From an uncultured Collinsella sp. (GTDB taxonomy: Bacteria > Actinomycetota > Coriobacteriia > Coriobacteriales > Coriobacteriaceae): a DNA stretch of 27,693 nt. Numbering within the stretch: position 1 is the first letter of the stretch; the number at the start of each line of letters is the position of its first letter. Location of the stretch: NCBI GenBank assembly GCA_902475475.1, contig CABRZY010000004.1, forward strand, positions 1-27,693. The letters are read 5' to 3'. The notes under the pieces were generated by a model that saw only the letters and a program-made list of their open reading frames with translations, had not been told where the DNA came from and did no database searches. The translations under genes and the position numbers were made by a program. This document shows positions 14,400 through 20,901 of the stretch, piece after piece.

Positions 14400-16247
14400 C
14401 TACTCTACCGTGACGCTCTTGGCCAGGTTACGGGGCTGGTCGACGTCGCAGCCGCGCAGGATGGCGACCTCGCGGGCGAGCAGCTGCAGCGGAACGCTCG
14501 CCGTGATGGGGCTGAACACGTCGCGGACTGCCGGCACGCGGATGATGCAGTCGGCGATCTTGTTGATCTCCTCGTCGCCCTCGGTGGCAACGACGATGAC
14601 CTTGGCGCCGCGCGCCTTGCACTCCATGAGGTTCGACACGGTCTTGTCGTAGGTGGCACTCTTGGTGGCCACAGCGATGACAGGGAAGCCCGGGTCGATC
14701 AGGGCAATGGGGCCGTGCTTCATCTCACCGGCGGCGTAGGCCTCGGCGTGCAGGTAGCTGACCTCCTTGAGCTTGAGCGCACCTTCGTAGGAAATAGCGG
14801 CGCCCATGCCGCGACCCACGAACAGTGCGGACTGCGCGTCCTTGCACAGCAGGGCGGCCTCATGCACGGCCTCGGTTTGGGTATCCAAAATCCACTGGAT
14901 CTGCTCGGCCGTATCGGAAAGCTCACGGAACAGCATGCGCGCCTGCTTGGTGGTCAGACGGTACTTGACCTGCGCCAACAGCAAAGCCAGCAGCGTGAGG
15001 CTCACGACCTGGCCGATGAAGCTCTTGGTCGAGGCGACCGCGATCTCCTTGTTGGCCTTGGTGTAGATGACGCCGTCACTCTCACGCGCCACGGGGCTGC
15101 CCACCACGTTGGTGATGCCGAAGACCTTGGCACCCTTAATGCGCGCGTCTCGAATGGCGGCAAGGGTATCGGCCGTCTCGCCCGACTGGGACACGGCCAC
15201 GACGAGCGTCGTCGGCGTGATGATGGGATTGCGATAACGGAACTCGCTGGCCGCCTCCACCTCGGTGGGGATGCGAGCCCAGCCCTCGATGAGATTCTTA
15301 GCAATGAGGCCAGCGTGATAGCTGGTGCCGCAAGCGATCACGTAGACGCGGTCGATGTCGTTGAGCTCCTCGAGCGAAAGGCCCAGCTCGTCGATGTCGA
15401 GCTCGCCGGCCGGCGTCATACGACCGACCAGCGTGTCGCGCACGACGCGCGGCTGCTCGTGAATCTCCTTGAGCATAAAGTCGGGATAACCGCCCTTTTC
15501 TGCCATGTCCAGGTCCCAGTCGATGTGGGTGACCTTGGGCTCGATAACGTTGCCGGCCTCGTCGGTGTACTCGACGCCTGCGGGCGTGAGCTTGGCAAAC
15601 TGACCGTCCTCGAGCACCACGACGTCGCGGGTTGCGTCGATGAGCGCGATGACGTCGGAGGCGACATAGGCGCCGGTCTCGCCCGCGCCGACCACGATCG
15701 GGGAATCCTTGCGGGCCACGGCGATCACGCCGGGCTCGTCAGCGCACACGGCGGCCAGACCATAGGCACCGACCACGTGGGTGCAAGCCTCGCGCACGGA
15801 GGCCATCAGGTCGTGCGTCTCGGCATAAGCCTCTTCGATCAGATGCGCGAAGACCTCGGTATCGGTCTCGCTCTTAAAGTGGTGGCCGCGGCCCTCCAGC
15901 TCTTCGCGCAGCTCGGCGAAGTTCTCGATGATGCCGTTGTGGACGATGGCGATACGACCGTCGCAGCTGGTGTGGGGGTGAGCGTTAACGACGGAGGGCT
16001 TGCCGTGGGTGGCCCAACGGGTGTGGCCGATACCGCAGGTAGCGTCGCTGTCGATATTGGAAAGCTCGCTCTCCAAGCCCGCGACCTTACCCACGCGGCG
16101 GATGACATCGAGGTGCGCCGCGGCGCCCTCGCCCACCTCGAGCGCGACGCCCGAGGAGTCATAGCCGCGATACTCCATACGCTTGAGGCCCGTGACCAGG
16201 ATGTTCTTTGCAATATCAGAGCCGGTGTAGCCGACAATTCCGCACAT
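14400..16247 (-). CDS. glmS: Glutamine-fructose-6-phosphate aminotransferase (isomerizing)
   Basis: Makes glucosamine-6-phosphate from fructose-6-phosphate and glutamine, the entry step to UDP-GlcNAc and cell wall. The 615-residue protein begins MCGIVGYTG, with Cys2 the glutaminase nucleophile, and the N-terminal domain shows GYDSSGVA, GIGHTRWATHG and HNGIIENF. Two SIS domains follow: CGTSYHAG with SQSGETADTL, then SYEGALKLKEVSYLHAEAYAAGEMKHGPIAL. The protein ends in the canonical LAKSVTVE, so the nearby IS did not damage it. ATG 16247 has AAGGG about 9 bases upstream. No glmS ribozyme fits the leader of about 75 bases. It is divergent from a LacI gene, with TGGTAT dyads between. Confidence 0.97.
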   Translation of the reverse strand: MCGIVGYTGSDIAKNILVTGLKRMEYRGYDSSGVALEVGEGAAAHLDVIRRVGKVAGLESELSNIDSDATCGIGHTRWATHGKPSVVNAHPHTSCDGRIAIVHNGIIENFAELREELEGRGHHFKSETDTEVFAHLIEEAYAETHDLMASVREACTHVVGAYGLAAVCADEPGVIAVARKDSPIVVGAGETGAYVASDVIALIDATRDVVVLEDGQFAKLTPAGVEYTDEAGNVIEPKVTHIDWDLDMAEKGGYPDFMLKEIHEQPRVVRDTLVGRMTPAGELDIDELGLSLEELNDIDRVYVIACGTSYHAGLIAKNLIEGWARIPTEVEAASEFRYRNPIITPTTLVVAVSQSGETADTLAAIRDARIKGAKVFGITNVVGSPVARESDGVIYTKANKEIAVASTKSFIGQVVSLTLLALLLAQVKYRLTTKQARMLFRELSDTAEQIQWILDTQTEAVHEAALLCKDAQSALFVGRGMGAAISYEGALKLKEVSYLHAEAYAAGEMKHGPIALIDPGFPVIAVATKSATYDKTVSNLMECKARGAKVIVVATEGDEEINKIADCIIRVPAVRDVFSPITASVPLQLLAREVAILRGCDVDQPRNLAKSVTVE

Positions 16248-16321
16248 AGGATAAATCCCTTCGTCCGCTTGACTGCAAAACGTCCACGCACAGGGGGCGC
16301 TGAGACGCATAACGTTCGAGT

Positions 16322-16327
16322 ATTGTA
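16322..16327 (-). promoter_or_regulatory. Candidate -10 of glmS
   Basis: TACAAT on the - strand, about 75 bases before the glmS ATG. The expected -35 position holds ATATCA, a weak match, and the TGGTAT dyads begin there, which hints at activator dependence or repression by occlusion. Confidence 0.4.
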
Positions 16328-16348
16328 CTCACGCAAACGCAAGCTGAT

Positions 16349-16382
16349 ATACCAGAAGTGGTATCTCAACTTAGATACCACT
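16349..16382. promoter_or_regulatory. Overlapping TGGTAT/ATACCA dyads between glmS and the lacI-type gene
   Basis: ATACCA-GAAG-TGGTAT (16349-16364) overlaps a second perfect dyad with 10-base arms AGTGGTATCT (16357-16366) and its complement (16373-16382) around CAACTT. The shared half-site TGGTAT suggests cooperative binding of a GntR- or LacI-type dimer near the glmS promoter. Confidence 0.55.
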
Positions 16383-16409
16383 CGATGCACACACGTCCAG
16401 CCGGTCCAA

Positions 16410-16444
16410 ACCACCACAAAGGTACCTGCCCCCTTCGTGGTGGT
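16410..16444. repeat. REP-like hairpin, related variant
   Basis: Arms ACCACCACAAAGG (16410-16422) and 16432-16444 pair at 12 of 13 positions around TACCTGCCC. The loop resembles ACCTGTCCC of the neighbouring repeat at 16456-16510, suggesting a related subfamily. Confidence 0.55.
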
Positions 16445-16455
16445 CGCGCTGGCAA

Positions 16456-16510
16456 CGGCGTTTCCCCAGATAAACCTGCCAAAATAAACCTGTCCCTTTT
16501 TGGTAGGTTT
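16456..16510 (-). repeat. REP-like hairpin repeat, copy B
   Basis: On the - strand this copy has the loop AGGGACAGGTTTA and the tail ATCTGGGGAAACGCCG, identical over the tail to copy C. The 13-bp stem (16472-16484 with 16498-16510) has one G-U-type pair on one strand. It ends 7 bases before the LacI gene's -10. Confidence 0.8.
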
Positions 16511-16517
16511 GGGATGC

Positions 16518-16523
16518 TACAAT
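16518..16523 (+). promoter_or_regulatory. Candidate -10 of the LacI-type gene
   Basis: TACAAT 36 bases before the start codon. No good -35 lies 16-18 bases upstream because that position is occupied by the repeat at 16456-16510. Confidence 0.4.
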
Positions 16524-16558
16524 CTGGCTTGTACTTGAAACGCATCAAAGGGGCCGCT

Positions 16559-17671
16559 ATGGCAAAGGTAAAAATCAGCGACGTCGCGCGCGAGGCCGGG
16601 GTTTCGTTGGGCACGGTTTCCAACGCGCTCAACCACCCCGAAAAGCTGCGCCCCGAGACCCTCAGGCTCATCAACGAGACCATCAATCGCCTTGGCTACC
16701 TGCCCAATCAAAGCGCCCGTCAGCTCGCGGGCGGCGCCACCAAGTCCTTTGGCCTGGTGCTCCCCCGTCTCGATCACGGCTTTTCGCTCCAAATCGCCAG
16801 CGGCGCCCACAACGAGGCCCGCAAGCACGGCTACGACTTGCTCATCGCCAACGCCGATAACGACGATATTCTCGAGGACCATTACCTGCGCTACTTTATG
16901 GGCACCCAGATGTCCGGCGTCATGGTTCAGCCCATGGCATCCCCCGACTGGCACCCCGCCATGACCAAGATGCCCGTGCCGATCGTCCATCTGGACATCC
17001 ATTGCTCCGAGCCCGGCTACTACGTAGCGGCCGACAACGAGGCCCAGGGTCGCATCATTGCCGAACTTGCCATCGCCCGCGGCGCGCACCATATTGTCGT
17101 CGTCGGCCGAGCAGCATTTATGCAACTCACCCTGCGCGTCCTTGGCATTCATAAAGCGCTCGCTCTACACCCCGATATCAAGATCGAAGTCATCGACGCC
17201 GGCGAATGGAATACCGCTGCCGACGGCTACGGCATCGGTGCCCAAATCGCCGAGCGCCCCGCGGACGAACGTCCCGATTTTGTCGTCGGTCTGACCGACG
17301 TGCTGGCCTCGGGCGTCATCTCGGCGCTGGTCGACAAAGGCATCGCCGTCCCCGGGCAAGTACGCGTAGCAGGTTGCGATGGCAACCCACTCGCTTGGAG
17401 CGGATCGGTCCCGCTCACTACGGTAGCGCCCCCGGGCTACGAGATTGGCCGCAAGGGCGTTCAATTGCTCATGGAGCAAATTGAGAACAAGGCCCCGGCA
17501 AAGACCAAGCACGTCCACATCGGCTCTGCCGCGCGCACCGTCACCGCGGTCACGGCCATCGAGGACATCAACCGCCAAGAACTCGTGCGGCCGTTCCTGC
17601 TGGAACGCGCCAGCACCCAGGCAAGCAGCCAGACCGACGCCACGGCCATCAACCTCGGTGCGTATCTGTAG
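16559..17671 (+). CDS. LacI-family transcriptional regulator
   Basis: A 370-residue repressor or activator. The N-terminal LacI HTH with hinge is complete (KISDVAREAGVSLGTVSNALNHPEKLRPETLRLI, then LGYLPNQSARQLAGG). A periplasmic-binding-protein-like ligand domain follows (SFGLVLPRL near 60 to about 340), with VVAADNEAQG-like residues at the cleft (YYVAADNEAQGRIIAEL). ATG 16559 follows AAAGGGG by about 7 bases. No sugar catabolic genes are adjacent, so the ligand is unknown. The only plausible local target is the glmS/lacI intergenic region. A shared terminator follows at 17699. Confidence 0.92.
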   Translation: MAKVKISDVAREAGVSLGTVSNALNHPEKLRPETLRLINETINRLGYLPNQSARQLAGGATKSFGLVLPRLDHGFSLQIASGAHNEARKHGYDLLIANADNDDILEDHYLRYFMGTQMSGVMVQPMASPDWHPAMTKMPVPIVHLDIHCSEPGYYVAADNEAQGRIIAELAIARGAHHIVVVGRAAFMQLTLRVLGIHKALALHPDIKIEVIDAGEWNTAADGYGIGAQIAERPADERPDFVVGLTDVLASGVISALVDKGIAVPGQVRVAGCDGNPLAWSGSVPLTTVAPPGYEIGRKGVQLLMEQIENKAPAKTKHVHIGSAARTVTAVTAIEDINRQELVRPFLLERASTQASSQTDATAINLGAYL

Positions 17672-17698
17672 CACGCCCGCAAGTATGCTAAGTCGCCG

Positions 17699-17744
17699 CT
17701 CAAGCAAAAGGGGCCCGACCATTGCCGGACCCCTTTTGCTTGAG
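17699..17744. terminator. Bidirectional terminator between the LacI gene and the HAD gene
   Basis: Perfect 15-bp arms CTCAAGCAAAAGGGG (17699-17713) and complement (17730-17744), with T-rich stretches inside the 3' arm in both directions. It sits 27 bases after the LacI stop and 40 bases after the HAD stop. Confidence 0.85.
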
Positions 17745-17784
17745 CGCAAACGTGGGCAATTGCTCGTTTCAACGCCGCAATTGT

Positions 17785-18435
17785 CTAGCGCACGGCCTTG
17801 ACCGCCGCCGCCAGATCGAACAGCGTATCGAGCACGGCCTCGCAGCCATCCACCACGTCCTGCGGCAGCGGCACGATATCGGGGACGGCGAAGACATGGC
17901 ATCCGGCCGTGATGCCCGAGACGCAGCCGTTGCGCGAATCCTCGACCACGGCACATTCCTCGGGAGCAAAGCCCGCGCGCTCGCAGGCGAGCAGATACAT
18001 CTCGGGGTCGGGCTTGCCGTGCACGACGTCCTCGCCACACGTTACCGTTTCAAACTTGTCAAAAAGACCGACCATCTTAAGGTTGCGCTCGGCCGTAACG
18101 AGGCGCGACGACGTCGCTAGACCCACGTGATAGCCCGCAGCCAGCAGCTCGTCTAGGCACTCGGCGGTACCGGCCTTAAGTTCCAGTTCGGTCTTGACCA
18201 TCTCGTCGCGAATCTCCTTGTGGCGACGATAGATCGCCTCGGTGGTTTCATGGCTGCCGTAATGCTTATCAAGGATGTCCATAACATCGGGCAGCGTGCG
18301 GCCGATAAACTGATGGATCAGCGCTTCATCAATCGCGAGCCCCAGCTCAGCGGCGCCTGCCTTCCAGGCCTTAATCCCCAAACGCTCGGTATCGACCAGC
18401 GTTCCATCCATGTCAAAAATAACAGCCTTGATCAT
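17785..18435 (-). CDS. HAD-superfamily phosphatase (beta-phosphoglucomutase-like)
   Basis: A 216-residue HAD hydrolase of subfamily IA with a helical C1 cap. Motif I is FDMDGTLVDTE (about residues 6-16), motif II is the Ser/Thr of ATSS (about 110), motif III is the Lys in GKPDPEMYLLA (about 140) and motif IV is VVEDSRNG (about 165). It probably dephosphorylates a small phosphorylated sugar or related metabolite, but cap sequences do not settle whether it is a phosphatase or a mutase. ATG 18435 begins MIKAVIF; a GGGGGA lies about 7 bases upstream and upstream frame residues are not HAD-like. It is divergent from larE across 170 bases holding a GTATATA dyad. Confidence 0.9.
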   Translation of the reverse strand: MIKAVIFDMDGTLVDTERLGIKAWKAGAAELGLAIDEALIHQFIGRTLPDVMDILDKHYGSHETTEAIYRRHKEIRDEMVKTELELKAGTAECLDELLAAGYHVGLATSSRLVTAERNLKMVGLFDKFETVTCGEDVVHGKPDPEMYLLACERAGFAPEECAVVEDSRNGCVSGITAGCHVFAVPDIVPLPQDVVDGCEAVLDTLFDLAAAVKAVR

Positions 18436-18495
18436 ATCGGTCCCCCATCGACTCTCGCTGTCGTATTGCCGCAACTCTACCGCATTTGGCAACTT

Positions 18496-18512
18496 GTATA
18501 TAACGTATATAC
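18496..18512. promoter_or_regulatory. Candidate operator before the HAD gene
   Basis: GTATATAACGTATATAC is a perfect dyad with 7-base arms around ACG, 61 bases upstream of the HAD start. It resembles GntR/HutC-type sites (GTATATAC-like) and overlaps possible -10 hexamers. Confidence 0.45.
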
Positions 18513-18608
18513 CATATTGCACTTTCGTTACACAGATAGAAGTCTTATGGCAAGTAACGCATTAGGATTATAGTTTTCGATCGAGTACTCAACGATAAGG
18601 ATCGTTTC

Positions 18609-19487
18609 ATGATTTTAGACACCACGGCACCCGCAGAGGAGCTTCAAGACAAGCTATCGGCGCTCGAACAGCTGCTTTTGGCATACGGGCGCGTGGCTAT
18701 CGGGTTTTCCGGCGGCGTTGACAGCAGCTTTTTGGCCGCCGTATGCGCCCGCATCATGCCTACCAATACCCTCCTCGTCCATCTCACCACGCCGCTCATC
18801 GGCACGCCCGAGCAGGCTTCGTTTGAGCAGTCCGTTGATGGGCAGGCCAATGAGGGGCCGCATTTTAAGCTCCCCGTGCTCAATCTTTCGGTGGATCAGC
18901 TGCAGCTCCCCCAAGTAGCCTGCAACGATACTAATCGCTGCTACCACTGCAAGCACGCCGGCTTTACCGCCATCGTCAACCACGCCAAGTCGCTCGGCTT
19001 TCCCACCGTCATCGATGGCAGCAATGCAAGCGATCGCGGTGACTACCGCCCCGGCATGCGTGCGGCAGAAGAGCTCGGCGTACGCTCACCCCTTATGGAG
19101 GTCGGCTTTACCAAGGACGAAGAGCGCGAGCTGCTGCGCGCATGGGGCTATCCCATTTGGAACCTGCCGGCGGGAGCATGTCTTGCCACCCGCGTCCCCA
19201 CGGGCGAGGAGCTTACACGCGAGAAGGTCGATTTAATCCGCGCCTGCGAGGATTACCTGCACGATCTTGATCTGGCACAGGTACGCGCGCGCTTGGTCGG
19301 CGGCTGCATGCATATCGAGGCCGCACCCGCAGATGTCGCCAAGATTGCTGCCCTCGGTGGCAACGCCGTCGACGACAAGGGCAAGACCCCGCTGCCCGCC
19401 GCCATCGAGTCCGCGCTGCGCGAGCTGGGCTGCGACCATATCTCCCCCGAGGTCACCCCCTACATTCACGGCAACATGAACCTTTAG
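18609..19487 (+). CDS. larE: ATP-dependent sacrificial or cluster-based sulfur transferase LarE
   Basis: A 292-residue PP-loop ATPase of the LarE family, which inserts sulfur into the nickel-pincer nucleotide precursor used by lactate racemase-type enzymes. The PP-loop is FSGGVDSS (about 33-40). Three cysteines, C111 and C114 (NRCYHC) and C191 (PAGACLATR), suggest the [4Fe-4S]-using form rather than the single-cysteine sacrificial form; this is by analogy. The domain GSNASDRGDYRPGMRAAEELGVRSPL is typical. ATG 18609 has AAGG about 8 bases upstream. No larA, larB or larC lies in the window. A perfect 12-bp hairpin follows one base after the stop. Confidence 0.9.
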   Translation: MILDTTAPAEELQDKLSALEQLLLAYGRVAIGFSGGVDSSFLAAVCARIMPTNTLLVHLTTPLIGTPEQASFEQSVDGQANEGPHFKLPVLNLSVDQLQLPQVACNDTNRCYHCKHAGFTAIVNHAKSLGFPTVIDGSNASDRGDYRPGMRAAEELGVRSPLMEVGFTKDEERELLRAWGYPIWNLPAGACLATRVPTGEELTREKVDLIRACEDYLHDLDLAQVRARLVGGCMHIEAAPADVAKIAALGGNAVDDKGKTPLPAAIESALRELGCDHISPEVTPYIHGNMNL

Positions 19488-19514
19488 GTTACGCCGTTTT
19501 ACAAACGGCGTAAC
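19488..19514. repeat. Perfect hairpin directly after the larE stop
   Basis: GTTACGCCGTTT (19488-19499), a TAC loop and the exact complement (19503-19514). The stem starts at the base after TAG. No T-run follows on the + strand, so it is either an atypical terminator or a short palindromic repeat. Confidence 0.6.
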
Positions 19515-19587
19515 TGCTCGGCGCTGCGCGGGCTCCGGACACGGCAATCTGACGTTCAACTTCACGGGCGCGACCAAAAGGTCAGCG

Positions 19588-19640
19588 CCCGCCAAAAAGG
19601 GACAGGTTTATTTTGGCGGGTTTTATCTGGGGAAACGCCG
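19588..19640 (+). repeat. REP-like hairpin repeat, copy C
   Basis: Stem CCCGCCAAAA (19588-19597) with 19611-19620 around AGGGACAGGTTTA, then TTTTATCTGGGGAAACGCCG. Compared with copy A the stem carries a C-G pair in place of T-A, a compensatory change. The rest of the gap between larE and the nuclease gene (19641-19790) shows no gene. Confidence 0.8.
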
Positions 19641-19790
19641 AATGGCCCCACATTCACAACCGCCGCAGCTCCATATGAGGCAAATGAATCCGTAGCGTTT
19701 GTCCCAAATCTTGAGTATTTGTTCGGTGGAGCGGCCCCTGTCGGCTCCTGCTAGACTGGTAGATTCCCAACCGTCCATCCAGGAGCCTCA

Positions 19791-20774
19791 ATGTCGCGCA
19801 AGTCCACCTACAAGCAAGTACTTTCCATCGGCACCGCCGTGGTGCTGGGGTTTGCGCTGTTTACGGGATCGCTCGACGGAGCGCCCAAGCTGCTGTCGCC
19901 GCAAAGCGATGAGCAGGCGGCGGCTCTGGCCGAAAAACAAAACGAGAGTCCCAGCCGCACCGACGACGAGGCGGGCCTGGTCGCTCGGCTCGAATCGGGA
20001 ACGGCGAGCTCCCCGGACCCTCAAAACGGCCAGGACCCTGACGATGGTTCCGATTCCGCCGCGACCGACACCGATGACGACGTTTCCGCGGACAGTGCCG
20101 CCACCCCCATCGACGAGGTCGAAAATCCCGACCTCAACCGCGCCCGCGGTGTTTATCTCAGCAGCATTCCCGACTACGCCGGCAACCCCTACGTTGCCCT
20201 TCGCACCGACAGCACGCACCCGCTCGGCACACCATCATTCACGCTCGATGAATACGAGCGCGCTACAGAAGAGGGCTGCTTTAAGAAATTCTCCAAGCTC
20301 GACAGCCTGGGCCGCACTCGCAAGGCGCTCGCCTGTGTAGGCCCCGAGTCGCTCGGTCAAGGCGAGCGCGGCGATATCTCGCGTATCCATCCTGCCGGTT
20401 GGCACCAGCAGCGCTACGACTTTATTCCGGGCCAGAGCCTCTACAACCGCTGCCACCTTATCGCCTGGTCGCTCTGCGGCGAAAACGCCAACCGCAAAAA
20501 TCTCCTCACCGGCACGCGCTATCTCAACGAAACGGGCATGCTGCCGTTTGAGGAGCAGATTCTCGGCTACATCCGCGACACGGGCAACCATGTGCTCTAC
20601 CGCGTCACGCCCATGTATAACGAAGAGGAACTTGTCTGCCGCGGCGTGCGCCTTGAGGCGCAATCGGTCGAGGACCACGGCAAAGCCCTCTGCTTCCACG
20701 TGTACTGCTACAACCTGCAGCCGCACGTGCAGATCGACTACGCCACCGGCCGCAATCAGGCCTCGGGAGACTAG
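19791..20774 (+). CDS. Secreted or membrane-anchored DNA/RNA non-specific endonuclease
   Basis: A 327-residue protein with an N-terminal signal or anchor helix (VLSIGTAVVLGFALFTG, about 10-26). An acidic Asp/Ser-rich linker of about 85 residues follows, then an EndA-type His-Me finger nuclease domain (about 120-320). The catalytic region reads YNRCHLIAWSLCGENANRKNLLTGTRYLNETGMLPFE. His222 and the Asn metal ligand (about 234) are present, but the family DRGH is NRCH here. The C-terminal part VLYRVTPMYNEEELVCRGVRLEAQSV is typical. EndA-like enzymes degrade extracellular DNA for uptake or nutrition. ATG 19791 has AGGAG 6 bases upstream. Confidence 0.88.
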   Translation: MSRKSTYKQVLSIGTAVVLGFALFTGSLDGAPKLLSPQSDEQAAALAEKQNESPSRTDDEAGLVARLESGTASSPDPQNGQDPDDGSDSAATDTDDDVSADSAATPIDEVENPDLNRARGVYLSSIPDYAGNPYVALRTDSTHPLGTPSFTLDEYERATEEGCFKKFSKLDSLGRTRKALACVGPESLGQGERGDISRIHPAGWHQQRYDFIPGQSLYNRCHLIAWSLCGENANRKNLLTGTRYLNETGMLPFEEQILGYIRDTGNHVLYRVTPMYNEEELVCRGVRLEAQSVEDHGKALCFHVYCYNLQPHVQIDYATGRNQASGD

Positions 20775-20834
20775 GGCCGACCAAGCTGCCCAAAACCTAT
20801 AATGATCCGTTTTCCTCCGTCCCCCGGGGATCAA

Positions 20835-20867
20835 AAGGGCCGCCCTGGATTGCCCAGAGCGGCCCTT
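20835..20867. terminator. Terminator between the nuclease and EF-G-like genes
   Basis: AAGGGCCGC/GCGGCCCTT arms with an inner CTGG/CCAG pairing. On the - strand the hairpin is followed by TTTTGATCC, so it ends the EF-G-like gene; it can also serve the nuclease gene 60 bases upstream. Confidence 0.75.
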
Positions 20868-20901
20868 GCACCGGCATGTATGTTGCAGGCAACGCCACAC
20901 G

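Noticed and set aside
16248..16558. glmS ribozyme in the leader of glmS
   Set aside because: The likely leader is about 75 bases, too short, and no ribozyme core could be recognised. The region holds dyads and REP-like hairpins instead.
19699..19714. GTCCCAAATCTTG near 19.7 kb as a remnant of a second copy of the IS end
   Set aside because: Only 13 bases match and the preceding TGAACTGC is absent; no other IS sequence follows.
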